Assembly: GCA_030248215.1 (NCBI GenBank)
Contig: JASANG010002880.1
Coordinates: 1-64,000, forward strand
Reading direction: 5' to 3'
Length of the DNA: 64,000 nt
Source: Enoplolaimus lenunculus
Taxonomy: Eukaryota; Nematoda; Enoplea; Enoplida; Thoracostomopsidae
Under the pieces are notes generated by a model. It was not told the origin of the DNA, did not search any database, and saw nothing but the letters and a program-made list of their open reading frames with translations. Within the stretch, counting starts at the first letter, position 1. Each line of letters begins with the position of its first letter. This document shows, piece after piece, positions 20,726 to 33,840 of this stretch. A program made the position numbers and the translations under genes.

Positions 20726-23700
20726 TTAAATTTTGCTCGGACAACAATTTCCGCTCAACCAAATGTCGGAAGTACAATCGCCACCCGGATATCGCATCTC
20801 GTGAGCAAGTGCTGGTCCATCTGGTTCCGTACTGAAATCGACCAAAAAGTTCCGGTCCAGCTTCATTCCACCCAAAACTGTATCTATATCAAGCTTGAGC
20901 AACGACGACCCGTATCTGACGTATTAAAAACCAATTTATACTAATTCGGATGTAACCAAAAGTGGAAGAACAGGAACCGGAAACCAACTAATTTTACCGG
21001 GACTGTCGGAACATCGGCTAGAGATGAAGCAAAAATTTGCTTTTATATTCCTAATCCAAAGCCTACGCGTCAACCTCAGCGAACGGGTATGTAAACTTAA
21101 GTATAACGCCTAACCCTAAGCATAAAATTAGTCTGATGCTTAAGCTTATATACTCTATTAAATTCCCATGGAAAAACTGTTCGCCCTAAGCGCTGTATTA
21201 CTATACTTACTTATAGGCAAGAATGTGGTAATTTTGACACATTATCGTCATATATAATGCTATTAATTAAAAAGAAAAAAACAAGGACGGGTAACGGTAA
21301 AGGAATTTTGCGCGGGTAAAGGCGGGTAACGGGTAAAGAAATTTTGTGCTGTATACCCACGATTAAAAATATAATTTCCGCTTGTTAATGCGCAGCGCGG
21401 GTGAAAAACTCTTTACTCACTTACACATCTCTGCTGCCAATGTACCTATAGAACACGGCTGCGACAGTGGTATAAGCATTTTTCTAAGCCTAAGCCTAAA
21501 AACCTCAGCGTATAGAAATGAGCTTGTATATACTCATGCCTAAAGCCTAGGTCTAAGCTTAGGCAAAAAATTAGTCTAAAGCTGAAGCTTACACTGTTGC
21601 AGTCGGCAACAAAACGTTCCGAAATTCATCTTTGCATTAGCCCATATATTAAGCATATACCAGTGCAAAAAATCTAGTGAAAAATATTTTTGTGGCTAGC
21701 CAAATGCAGGTACAGTGTACGAAATATCTATATAACTGTTGTAAAACTAATTAAGCTGGCTGAAAAAATGTCGATTTTGAGGAAGTTCTCTGTGAAAACT
21801 ACAGCCTCCAAAGCTAACTGTCCAGCAATTATGCTCAGTGGCCAATGTTTTAAAACCGGCAGCCAAAATTAGGTTCAACAATGCTTGCTGAGAAAACCGT
21901 TTTTGGTGTTTAGACTTACTTTGGAAGGTTAGAATAAAACTGGTTGTCCCAAACTGAAAACAACGAATTGGTAACGTATAAACGTTTGCCGTCCAAGCTT
22001 AACTGAAGCATTTGTGGCCCGCCGTGTATTTTGTTGCCTTTCACGTAAAGTTCATCTGGTTGAGCCTAAAAAGATAATTTAACGTTTGACAAATCTGAAA
22101 TTAATATTTATCCCAATAACACATTTAGGATTGCATTATACTGTGCGTCTTGTGTCTGTACAAAGTGCAGTTGAAGCTGCCTTCGGATGCTGTGATGATC
22201 TGACTAAGAGTGAGGACTGATATAAATTTTGCTTATCCAGAGGGAACCCCCGTCTGTTATTCGATTACGGACTGTTATTTTTAAATTCACCTCATGTTAG
22301 TTCGGTTCAAAACCCTTCGTTCTCCTATTTTGGGCAGAAGTGACATGCTCAGAAGCATTTTTGCTGACTGCCATGTCTGTTAAACTTTTTGTTTATTTAG
22401 CAATGTTTATGCTTGTAGCCTGAGTGCATGTTACATATTTGAGCCGCCTATGTTTTTCTTCTGGTTTGGTTTCTTTTATGGACTCTAATTAGCAGTTAAG
22501 AAAACTATCCACCACCGGACACTCAAATTTGGTTTACAATCTAATATTCATTACTTCTCAAAATGGGGACCCTTTTATTACACCCCTCTCTTTTTATTTG
22601 GGTCTCTGTAGTAAAAACACTAATGTCAGAAAACGTGGCATAACCCTAGCTCAGCAAGGCAAAAAGCTATAGTTTATTCGTATATACAATAATTTTTTTA
22701 AATTTACCTTATTAAAGTGGGGTATATAAAAAATTAGAAACAGTGTTCGTCTCGCGGGTTACTTCGTAAAATACTTACCATTAATTCTGGATCCCTGGTT
22801 ACGGTAACTCCTGAATTTTTGCATAAACTTCCGCCAATAAAAACCTAAACAATGAAATACATGAAGATGCAAGAATTTATACCCGGATCTCTATCCGATT
22901 GTTGTCTAATTGTGGACAAAAGATCAATTATGATTTGCTGAAAAGTGTAAGGATTTTAGTTAAAACTAAAGCGTACTGTATTTCCGTTTTCTCGGAAAGC
23001 CTGAATTTATTTCCTACATAACATAGAAATACGGAAAGTAAACACTGCACTTTTGTAGCTCCTTCACAGTGGAACAGTCCACTCCTCCACAAATGGCCCA
23101 GCGTCTTAACAGTATCATAAGCATATTTCTATACGCTAAACCTTTTTGAAATCAAATCCGAAAATCATTGCATTAAAACAAACAAACAAACGTTTTCCCG
23201 TTATTTGTTGAAAATTGTCTTAAATATCAAAAAAGCGCTTCATTTTTGCCGCTGAAAATACTTTTCTGAATAAATTCAAAAATACTTTTTTGTGTTGTTA
23301 TCTAAAAGAAATGCTAAGTTTCAGAGCTCGACAGTAATATTTGCATTAATACTCACGAGCACGAATATTAATATTAGCAAATTCCAAGTTCCTGCGGTAC
23401 GGTGTTCAACTCTAGTATCGGTACCGGTATCTTAATATCGGTATATCAGCATTTTACAAGATCGGTTCAACACTAATGTACAAATATTACACCGGAAATG
23501 AATCTATGGGCCACGTGCCTATTAGTAACATATTATATACCTAAATTTCTAAATAAAATACTCTATATATAGAAGAATTAATCTGCTGTTGTTTAATAGA
23601 AGATACCTACTTTTATTGTTTAAAATTTTGACGTATAGGTTGTTAAATGTAACACAAAAATTGCAAATATTTTAGAAACGTTTGAGGAAATAAATAATAA

Positions 23701-26700
23701 ATGTTTTATTTGCGAAAACCCACTTGACCAACAAGTTTGGGATGAAACGGGTCTGAAATGTCATATTGCCGAATATCTCCATGGACCCAACAACTGAAGT
23801 ATAAATATTTATCGTCCATCGAAATTAGAATATCCGTAATCACACCTGAAACAGACCAGAAAATTTAAGCATAAAATTAACGTTCAAATCATTAAAAAAT
23901 TTAATTTGTCTGATTTCGTCAGTGATCATGTACTGAAAACATCTTTGAGTACCGCACACTGTCTAGGGCAGTGCATCAGGGCGGAAACAACGCAAGAACA
24001 ATGAAGCGTGTCTCCCTTTAGTAATCTGTGCTGGTTTCATAGGCGCCGTGTGCAGGGGGGGGGGGGGCACATGTCACCACAATACTCAGATTTTGACCAC
24101 AGGATGTAACTTTTTTATCTTTTTGATCATTTTTTTGTTGTAGATTTGTGAAAATATATCAAAATAACTGTGATAAAAAATATTGTATGCTTTTATTTTT
24201 ATTGCATGTTTGTTACTACGTCAAGTGTTCCGAACTGACCGAAAATCAGTCGAATATATTGTGAGAAAGGATTGGCAAATTTTTTCAAGCCTCTGCTGAA
24301 ATTTAATGGTGTTCATACAATTTTGAGCCAAAGTTACTTTAAGGGGCGTAACAGTAGATTAAGCGTATTTCTAAAACCTAAACCTAAGCCCAAGTGTTAC
24401 AAAAATGAGTCCCTAAGCCTAAGCAAAAAATGTAATCCAGAATCTAAACTTACTCTTTTAAAGACCCACCAGAAACCTCGACGCCCCTTTAAAGTAACAT
24501 TGGCCCAATTTTGTTTATTATTTTAATGCCTGTTATGCTGTTTAAATACCACCAAACATTTCCCCTGCGGCGATATTAATATTGTGTCATGTGTGATTAT
24601 AAATATTAAGCCAGCAGAGTTGCAATGGGTCAGCAAGGTTTACCTAAGCATAGATTTACACCAATGAGATTGGCAAAACAATTTTTGTATACAGGTTGAC
24701 GCGAAAAAGGCGAAACAAAAAAAATATTGATGTATGAATCCAAGCTTCAAATACTTTTAGTGAATTCAATGTTAACCTGGCATTTCAGGCATAGCCCATC
24801 CTTTGACCTGTTTCGGTTGAATTTCGATGACTTTTTCAGCGACCCATTTGCTCTGAATTAAATTGAAAATTAAAAAATAAACTTTGAAAATTTTTTCCAT
24901 TTCAGAAATACGTTTTTTGAAAAGAATGTGCAATACAAGCCAACAAACAATTAAACCTGTTTTTCGATCGGTTTGTCTTAAATTTCAGTAAAAAGCTATG
25001 TAACACCATTCGCTGGAGGCATACTGACAATGAACGTAAGACTTGCAAGCCGTCTCAAGCTTAGTTTTACGCTAGGATACCTAGCTATAATATTAATTTA
25101 TATATCACGCAATTATAAATTGAAATAGATAGATCAAGCTTGACAAGTAACAAAGATTTTGTGAACGTTCTAAAATTATTATTGTTTACAAAAAAACAAC
25201 ACTAAAGTAAAATTCATTTATACAAGCTTGCAAGTCCAGCATGTAAAAGCGAAACTTACCTCTTTTCGGTAGAAATGATAAATCGCTGAACCGACAGCGG
25301 AACCAACGTAACCATGGACTGATTCGGGATTGTGCATAAATCGCACTTCTAACGGCATGCAACTCCCGCTGCCAAGCTCCCGTAAATCGAGCGTTTGCTC
25401 TAAAGTCCGGTTTTTCCACGACCAAACATGCAAACAGTGTCCGTAGTCTCCTGAACATTGAATCTCAACCCTTTTAGCCCAGTTTATATTTTATCTGAAA
25501 TCTAACTTCAAGCAGATTCGAAACACTGACTCTGATATGACAGGCTTGTATCATCGTTGCTTGTTCAATATAGTCTAGGCGGAAATGGTTTAAAAGAGCT
25601 TACAATGCAGATTTGCCAAATTTGCACTATAGCGCTGTTCATATTTAAGAATGTTTTTCGTTGAAAATACTTTAAAATATAGAGTCGTACTTCTGGTAAA
25701 ACATTGGTGAGACACAAGGTCTTTGTCTATTATGTACCAATTTCACACGGTTTTAGACCAGTAGAAGGTCAACGATTCATTGATCTATAAGCCATCAAGC
25801 ATTCCGTCTTTTGCGGCTATTAAGTGTGTGGCCCATGTTACTTTTAGGGCGGTCCGGTTTCTGGTTGGTATGTAAAAGAGTAGGCTGAGATTACAGACTA
25901 CATTTTTGGTTAAGCTTAGGCATAGGCTATACTTGGGCTTAGGCTTTAGGAACACGCTTAATGTACTGTTACGGCCCTAAAAGTAACACTGGCTAAAATT
26001 GTTGACACACGGCAGCATACGGAAATCGTGTGTGACATGGTGTACGCAAGTTGTTGTGGAACATGCATTAAATGATCTAACCAGTCTCGACATCTTTTGG
26101 ACTAAATCCATTGTTTATTTTGTTCGGCGTTCCCCATTCAGAACTGATCATTACATCATAAAAAGGTTGGTACCAGTAGTCGTAGCCGAACTTCGTATCT
26201 GTCTGCGTCCATTTCCCTGTCACAGTCCAAGTTTTTGAATCAATAAGAACAAAGTTTCCTGTAAAAATTTAAAATTTAATTTTGTCATTTTGTTTCGCAA
26301 AATTCTGTCGTTAGCCATCTGGTACACTGCAAAAAATGATGAGTCAAATTGACTCTCTCCGAAATAGGCTTTTCGGGACTACACAAACTCAGTCAAATTC
26401 GACTCCGCCAGAGTCAAACGTGCAACTCAGTGAATCGAATTTGACTGTGCCGGAGTCGAATTTTGACTCAATTTGTGTAGTCCCGAAAAGCCGATTTCGG
26501 AGAGAGTCAATTGGACTCACCATTTTTTGCAGTGTAGTACCAAGTTCTTGTCTCGAGTATATTGTGCAAAAATTTCCTAAACCATCGAATGCATTAATTT
26601 AAGAATTTTTAATTTTGTTTGGATTGATTTTTCAAGCAATCATTGTTGAACTTGAACTTAGGTTCAATCACAAATGCCATAGTGGGACTGTATACCCGTG

Positions 26701-29700
26701 GGTCGGGTAAATAATTTAATGGCGAATATACTCGCGGGTACAGATTTGTATCGCGCGGGTTAAAACAAATGGACAGTTTTTACAGCCAAAAAATGCATGC
26801 GTCAGTTAATGTCATGGTTTCTTACCTTTTCCGTTTCCATTTTCATCTCCAAGGGTACTGATTAATACTTGACCGTTTGGCAGACAATGTGTTGTATGCG
26901 GCATTGACAGGCCAATCCGTTTAAGCTCGTGTGGTTCAACAGTCTAAAACAAAAAAAAATACATAAAAAATATTTCAAGACCAATCCCCAGATTTTCAAA
27001 AAGACTAGATAGTGTTTGAGTGGGACGAAAACTGATCCTTGGTATTACAATCAAAAAATGTTTTCAAACTAGCAATAATAATACCGACGCTTCTGTGCAG
27101 GGCCAGGGATTTTGCCACGATGACATTTCGGAAGGTATATATATTCCCACTAAACATTCTCACGACCAGAGTTGGACATCCCTCTAGAGTCAAAAATTTG
27201 TATCACTCGGGTAAAAAATTGGCCGTTGTTAATACCCGCGCCAACCTTTTATTGTTAACGTGCAAATCATACGCTAGTAACTAATGTAGTGACCCGAATA
27301 TAAGCGGGAAACTGACATTTATTTGGGCCTCTCCAGAGGGTAACCCACTGTTATTCGGTTACGACTGTTATTTATTTTTAACCCGCCCACCGCCGCCCTT
27401 CGTTACTTATATATGTACAGTATTGCAACTAACGGAAACGAACACCAATTTTTCCGCAAACGAAAATGCATATCCGGTTACACCCTGCAAATAGTCGTCA
27501 GATATTCATACTATACAAATATACCACTGTTCCGCCTCTGTTCTATACATACATTGGCTCAACTCTGCCGCAGATAGTTATTAAGCTTAAGTATACGGTT
27601 GCGATTTAATGTTGTTTGTACGATGTGATCTGTGAAAAGCCATAAATATAGCTACATGACTAAAATTCTTTATTACAAATCAGTGTGACCTTCGGCCTAA
27701 ATCGACAAAAGGCCCAAAACGATCAAAACGTTGGCCATTAAGCGTGTTTGTAAGCCGAAGCCGAAGCCTAAGCCTAAGCAAAAAAATGTAATCTAGAATC
27801 TAGCCATAAATATAGCTACATGACTAAAATTCTTTATTACAAATCAGTGTGACCTTCGGCCTAAATCGACAAAAGGCCCAAAACGATCAAAACGTTGGCC
27901 ATTAAGCGTGTTTGTAAGCCGAAGCCGAAGCCTAAGCCTAAGCAAAAAAATGTAATCTAGAATCTAAACGTACTCTTATATAGACCCACCAGAAACCTGC
28001 AAGCGTGGGCCAAAATGTTTCCTACTGATCGAATTTTGACTTCTAGCGCCAGAAAATCGACAAATTTTGAATTTTTCACATTAAAAATGAGTTTTCTCTT
28101 CTTACCGCATGTAACCTCGGCGCTCTAGGGTTAGTTTCAGTGTCAACTACGTACACCCTCGACGAAAGCAGACACGGTAGTACAAGGTGGGATCGTATTG
28201 AGCCTGGACAACTGGCGCATGAGTTCCAACCCATATGATGTACTTCGTCACCAACGTTTGGCATAACGGTTCGTTGAATTACCTGAAAAATAAAGTCGAA
28301 AACAATTCCAAGAATTTAAGTAAAATTCTGTTTTAACTGAATCTACGACAATTCGTCGCCGCAACAATTTGTCGGTCAACAGTGTCCAGAGTCCAACTCA
28401 TTAATTTAATCACAATGCAATTAATTGTAATCCTATGTCTAGCGTGAGCATTAAATAGCAATAGTCGATGAATTGTCGAGTCGATGATATTTCGAATTAC
28501 ACGTTGTCGGTCGATGAGTTGTCGGGTGACGAATTGCAGTATTTAGATTTTGAATTCCACATTATAATATGAGTCACAAACGTTTGGAAATTAAGTTTGT
28601 TTGGATTACCTGAAAAATGAAACACAAACTTTATTTTGAGAATTCGGTCAACTTTGTTAATTTACTTAAGCTTTTTTTACTTGAACCTCACTGAAAAAAA
28701 GCGTACAGCCGCTGCAACCGACTTGTACGAGATTATCGTATCCAATGTGAAATTTGTCAAAGTAGCTTGTTGCATAGAAATTAAGATGGATTATAAAACG
28801 TTTAGTGTAAATGGCTGGCACAGAATAATGTGAACTAGGTTTGTAAAATTTTTTTGAGTTTATCAAATTTTTAGCTAAAAACAGCAGGGACGATAGCGTA
28901 AATTATATGTGTATTATAGACGTTTCAGCTTCAAGAATTTAAATTGAATAAGTTAAAAAAGACCGTATGAAATAAGTATGTGAGTATGATACGTTACTTA
29001 ACAAACCGATTTTGAAGTTATCTGGCAAAACGCCGGAAGTCAACAAAATTTTTCGAAGCCCGTACTGTATTGACCCGAAAGAGAGGGGGGTAATAAGAGG
29101 GGGTGTCCCCATTTTGAGTCCAAATCAATAGGAGTCCGTATATCTAATAAGAGTGCGCAAACAGATAGCGTCCCTAAACTTTAATTAGAGTCCATAAATG
29201 TCAATTAGCCCTTAATTGTAGCGCATAAATGACTCCAGGACCAAATAATTTGAGTGCGAAACTTTAAAGCAAAAGTACATTCATAATTATAACCTTGTAT
29301 TATCGCTCAAGCTATTGACACAAGAGAAATAAATGTTTGATTCAACGGAGAATGGCAGTACCGGATATTTATCAGTAACGAAGGGCGGCGGAGCGTGGGT
29401 TAAAAATAAATAACAGTCCGTAACCGAATAACAGGGGGTACCTCTGGAGAGGCCCAATAAATATCAGTCTCCCCATCTTATTCGGGTCAATACAGTAGGT
29501 AAAACCGACGGTTAGCCGAAATTACCTAATTAAAAACAGGTTTAATTTGCCAATTTTAACAAAATATATATCTGCAAGGTCTTGTAACGTGTTTTGTAAC
29601 GTGTTTATGTTTGATGCAATTGATAATTGTGAGCGAGGGATTTATTACTTTTTGAAACGTTGGAGACCTTGGATCAACGTCAACAGTTGCCAAAAAATCT

Positions 29701-29801
29701 GGCTTAGTTGGTTGATGTCGAGTGCAAGTGACATACAGCAGTTCTTCGCGAGGACCATTCGCAACTGCGTCCAAAGGTGACTTTAGGTTTACTACAGGCA
29801 T
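20726..29801 (-). CDS. SELENBP1: Selenium-binding protein 1 / methanethiol oxidase, 10 exons, 471 aa
   Basis: Members of this family are methanethiol oxidases, turning methanethiol into formaldehyde, hydrogen sulfide and hydrogen peroxide. Exons in transcript order: 29801-29649, 28282-28106, 26943-26826, 26258-26082, 25450-25260, 24852-24777, 23845-23724, 22844-22779, 22065-21920, 20915-20726. All phases agree and total 472 codons; the human protein has 472 residues. Landmarks: [135 protein letters not shown]. The DIW motif usually ends the protein; here ten residues ([10 protein letters not shown]) follow. The start at 29801 gives [12 protein letters not shown] and lacks the usual CGPGY segment, so a short upstream first exon may have been missed. 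The donor after exon 7 (GTGGGT) is weak. Confidence 0.92.
21436..21652. mobile_element. MITE family B, copy 3, diverged
   Basis: Ends resembling CCAATGTACCTATAGAACAC and AACGTTCCGAAATTCATCTT flank TTAGGC-type runs. Both ends have drifted from the other copies. It lies in the last intron of SELENBP1. A further fragment of the family is visible at about 21095-21200. Confidence 0.5.
22197..22612. mobile_element. MITE family C, copy 4, diverged
   Basis: Weakly matching ends (CTGACTAAGAGTGAGGACTG at the left; TTTTTATTTGGGTCTCTGTA at the right) enclose the family C order of blocks, including ATCCAGAGGGAACCCCCG and GGACTCTAATTAGCAG-like words. SELENBP1 intron 8. Confidence 0.5.
24326..24505. mobile_element. 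MITE family A, copy with a perfect 8-bp target duplication
   Basis: The left end AGCCAAAGTTACTTTAAGGG pairs with the right end CCCTTTAAAGTAACATTGGC. The flanks 24318-24325 and 24506-24513 both read CAATTTTG, an exact 8-bp duplication. That points to hAT-type insertion. TTAGGC-type runs lie inside. SELENBP1 intron 6. Confidence 0.85.
25830..25994. mobile_element. MITE family A, inverted copy with both ends
   Basis: GGCCCATGTTACTTTTAGGG at the left pairs with CCCTAAAAGTAACACTGGCT at the right, and TTAGGC-type runs lie inside. The flanks show no matching duplication. SELENBP1 intron 4, close to exon 4. Confidence 0.7.
26325..26534. mobile_element. Foldback MITE family E, copy 2 (best preserved)
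   Basis: It starts CACTGCAAAAAATGATGAGT and ends with the inverted CTCACCATTTTTTGCAGTG; almost the whole 210 bp folds into one hairpin. TA flanks both sides (26323-26324, 26535-26536). SELENBP1 intron 3, 67 bp from exon 4. Confidence 0.8.
27286..27425. repeat. MITE family C, 5' fragment
   Basis: GTAGTGACCCGAATATAAGC followed by the CTCCAGAGGGTAACCC and CCGCCGCCCTTCGTTACT blocks matches the left third of 14083-14526. The rest is missing; different sequence begins near 27430. Confidence 0.6.
27638..28010. repeat. 164-bp tandem duplication holding a family A part
   Basis: Positions 27638-27801 are repeated almost without change at 27802-27965, followed by the family A right part (GACCCACCAGAAACC). 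Each unit contains a GTTGGCCATTAAGCGTG block and a CCTAAGCCTAAGC run. The near-identity suggests a recent duplication or an assembly artefact. SELENBP1 intron 2. Confidence 0.8.
28335..28550. repeat. GTCG/CGAC-rich dispersed repeat, copy 1
   Basis: Words such as ACGACAATTCGTCG, TTGTCGGTC and GATGAGTTGTCGG recur on both strands, and a related block lies at about 30965-31145. The pattern looks like a degraded inverted-repeat element. SELENBP1 intron 1. Confidence 0.4.
29065..29495. mobile_element. MITE family C, copy 6, complete with TA flanks
   Basis: It begins CTGTATTGACCCGAAAGAGA and ends TCTTATTCGGGTCAATACAG; TA flanks both sides (29063-29064, 29496-29497). Length 431 bp, without coding content. 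The TA flank and the CTGTATTGACCCG end suggest Tc1/mariner-type movement. SELENBP1 intron 1. Confidence 0.82.
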
Positions 29802-32800
29802 TATATTTAATACGATTTTAGAACGCAATGGAGCAGATTAAACGTTTGCTTTAAACACCTGCAACAGCCATCATTTAACGCTAGACATGGCATGGCGTGG
29901 AAGAAGATGTGCGTTTTTTGAGAGAACAGAAAATTCAAACTAAGTATGAGTTATCTACGTTATAATGTTTACGAAGATTTAAATAAATTGTTCCACCTTT
30001 CTGGAGCCCCACCTTTTGAATAAACAAATAGTAGATAGTATTTTTTATATATTTTAATGTTTCATTACTAAGCACTTTCAACGCCGTGCGTAAGCTTTAA
30101 GTAGCCCGCCGACCCAAAACTGAATTCCGGAACGTTTAGCTCTGGAGAATGAAGGGGTTTTGCTCGGAGGATCCAAATTCCTAAGCCTAAGCCTAAACCT
30201 AAGCAAATAAATTAGTCTAAAGCTTAAACTGATTCTATTATAGCCCCTCCAGGAAACGATCCGGTCCTGTTCTATGCAGAGGCCAACAAAATTATAGTTT
30301 GCTTGGATTTGGTGCGGGATTCGAACCTAGAATTGCCCTCATTCTATAATCTTCAGATAGAAATGTACATTTTCATTTAGTTGACGTTTTTGTACGAGCA
30401 CTACACGTAACTGGGTGATTTCGCGAGCAAAGCGGGTGAGAAACAAGACGCGTTTTTGTATTACAATCGTCTCAAAAAGTCTGTTTTTGAATCCAGTATA
30501 TAGTTTTTAAAGTTGACTTTCGTTTCCAACGCTGGGCCTTATTTCGGTCGGCCTCTCCGGCAGGTGAGTTGAATGTTGCTAAGCACAGCGCTGAGTACTT
30601 TGAATTGAACTCGTCAAAGCAATTACAATTGCTACATCACTCTAGTAAGCAAAATACGCGACCAGAATTATAGAGGCGTATGTAAAAAATTTCTGCCGGG
30701 GGGAGCGCGCTGGCAAATGTAAACCTAAGCAAAAAATTTAGTATAAAGCTTAAACTGACTCTATTATAGCCTTCTGGAAAACGATCCGGTCCTGTTCTAT
30801 ACATGGGCCGGTATATGCATCAAGAATTTGGTACCAGTTTAAAGATGGCTCTTAATAACATTTTAAGAATTAATCAAAAAATGTGAAAAAATTGTTTAAA
30901 AATTTTCATTTCAAAAAACATACAAATCCTCAAACCTGCATGTCCATTAAACGCCGCCTGCATATATAGAACGATATTTGTCGTGTGACAACTCGTCGAC
31001 CGATAACCTCAAATCTGAATTCACGTCGGGACACCTTATTATTAGGTTTATGCTCACCCCCCACAGGATTATACGCTTGTTTAGGTTTTAACTTAAACAG
31101 CTGTCGCACGACAAACTGTCCGGCGACGAATTATCGTAGATTCATAACATCAAATTCCTAGCGAAATATACAAATGATAGTCCACGTAAGTATTAAACTC
31201 TAAGTCAATTTATTTAGGCCTCCAACTTTCAACGGCGGATCCAGAAATTTCTGACTCGAGCGGACGAGCTGGCCAAATTTTGAAACATCCGTACCTGCGT
31301 CGTGTACGCATATTTTGCGGGTAAATGCGAATATTTTGTGAAACAATAAAAATACCCTAAAGTTTTACAACTTTTTAATCAAAAAGTATTTAAACAAGGA
31401 GATATACAGTATATACGTGTCATCTCAAGCTTCACCAAACAGTTAAAACGAAGAAATTGCGTCATTAAAAAGCAAATTCACTATAATATATATGGTCTTG
31501 CAGTGCTATTTTGTTTGAAACGATTGTGCGTATATCAGCAATTATGCATATGCATTTATGTAAACAAAATACAACTGAACAATGTAAATATAAGCTTATC
31601 GCAGTTGCATCTGCAAACTTTGTCCCGCATCTTGCATGCACTTATTCGATATCGGATGATGGGGTTGTAGTAGTACTACAAGTATTGAAATTAGGTCAAC
31701 TAAGCAATAAACACCAATTTTCTTAGTGAAATATTGACCGGTTGCAGGAAACAGGCCGGCGGCGGTCTCAATGTGGATATAGCAAACCGGACTACATACA
31801 GCTAAACCGGAGTGATTGTCAGTATGCAGCTAATCGGTTTGCTTATGGTAAATGACCAATGATCCGGGTCGCAAGTCAGCGTTGTCGTCAATGACTTTTG
31901 TTATAATAGATTGCAATCTGATTTTTTAGTCTGCAATCATTAAAGTTTGATGAGAAAAAAAATTACTTTCGACTTTTAGGAAACGTAAACATTTCGGTTT
32001 TAGCGCAAAAATTCGTGTCTGAAATAAAGAAAATATAAAATTTCTTCTAATCGACACAAACTTTATTTGAAATAGATAAAACTATAGCTTTCTTAATATC
32101 TAAAGCAAAATTTCGCAGGTGTAGTATGCTTTCGGTTTGAATGACACATTTCGGCAGCGTCAGTTTAAATTGACATCAGCAAGATGTGGGTAAAAGTTTT
32201 TCATCAACAGAAAATGACAAAACATATTTTTAGTACGCGCCTACTATTAAAATAAGCAATTAGAGTAAAAGTGAGTACACCTTAGTGAGAGACAAAACAG
32301 TTTCCTAGATGTCCCATGGACAACACGTGCCTTTGAAATTGAAAGTTTTTAGAATAAATTACTGAACACGGGATTGAAAACTGCTGTTTAGTTCACTATC
32401 ATATTTAATGTAAGTCTGCCAGTATACAAGAGTTGAACTTTGCTGCTGGAAAATGCAAGAGCAATTACGCATGATATTACACACCTTTGAACTACGATAG
32501 AAACATCACCGATAACCTTTTTGCTCTTATTTCACTTTGTATAGAATGAATGTCTAGCAATATACTTGCCAAAATAGGCTGTTTTCATCATTTAGAATAT
32601 ATAGATTAGAAGCTCAGTTTGATTACTACTTTAAAGGCGATGCGCAGGATTTGCTATAAGAAACAACCTATGTTTATTACGAAAATGCGTTGTTGAGCAG
32701 CATCGTAAATGCCATTATAAGGTTTTTAATATTGTGCAAAATTCAGAGAAACGGAAAAATCAAGAAAACTTTGCAACGCTGTTTCTTGTGCTTCCCATAG

Positions 32801-33644
32801 CAGTTCTTGTTAACCCTGTCATGCTCAAAAATTGAATAGCAGCGGAAGAATTTTTATTTAAGTTAAAACACACAAGATAATAGTAGTGAAACCGCGTAGA
32901 ATTATTAAAACCTTGTATTGCTTGTTAAGTACTGTATAATGTCTCATATTTACCCGCTGGGCATCCACAGTTGCATTTCAGACAAATATAGCAACACCTA
33001 AGCATATGCTCTTAGGTATATTCTGTGATACAAGCGTGTCAGAATTTCACTTGAAGTGCAAAAATGTATTTATTGACCATGGAATGTATTTTAACCATCA
33101 ATTGTTCTTTATGAAATTGTCGCTTACGCAGTATCAATAGACTTAATATACAGAAACGGCTGAAAAGAAAAAATCGACGCAATTCGAAGGTTGACCAAGT
33201 AAAGTTTCTGCAACCAGAAATTGTATTTTAAAGAAGCTTTCCTTTGAAAAAATATTCTAGTTTTAGGAACACATTTCACTTTTGTCGCTGAGAATACTAT
33301 TCTGAATGTCAAATAGAAGATGTTGTAATATAGGCAATGTCCGAAGAAAAGAGCTGACAGCGGTTCCAGTGATGGACAACGAATGCACTAGAAAGTTTTT
33401 AATAGGTCATCCACGTCATACAACCTCCGTTCCTGTGAAAAAGTGTACCCACATGCAAGTCCCGAAGTTCGTATTAACTGGAGTGTTTCCAAATTAGACA
33501 TCCAAAAGTCATCCACATCCGGTGTACACCCACCAGACAAATGTTTTATCCTGAGTCTCACACAGAAAGGACTCCGCTTTTATTGCAAATATAGAACTTT
33601 CCTATAAAGGACTCTGTTTGGCGATTATGGATCCTCCATGTCAT
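29802..33644. other. Gene-poor spacer with MITE fragments
   Basis: No conserved coding exon was recognised. Family B right-end fragments with TTAGGC runs lie at about 30175-30293 and 30720-30812, both ending GATCCGGTCCTGTTCTAT-. The GTCG/CGAC repeat recurs at 30965-31145. A B-box-like GGTTCGAATCCCGCACC lies near 30310-30330 on the - strand, without a convincing cloverleaf. If SELENBP1 has an unseen first exon, it may lie here. Confidence 0.5.
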
Positions 33645-33785
33645 GGCCAATGTTACTTTTAGGGCCGTAACTTTATATTAAGCGTATTCCTAAGCCTAAA
33701 CATAAGCATAGCGTTGCAAAAACGTATTATTAAGCCTAAAGCTAAGCCTAAGCAAAAAAATGTAGTCTAGAATGTAAGCCTCAAT
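33645..33785. mobile_element. MITE family A, right-truncated
   Basis: GGCCAATGTTACTTTTAGGG starts the element, and two CCTAAG-type runs and a AAAAAAATGTAGTCTAGAAT block follow. The right terminus was not found. Confidence 0.6.
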
Positions 33786-33840
33786 ACCTGCGCTAACGTA
33801 AAAATTTGTCTAACCACCCGGTATTACGTTCATGCTATAA

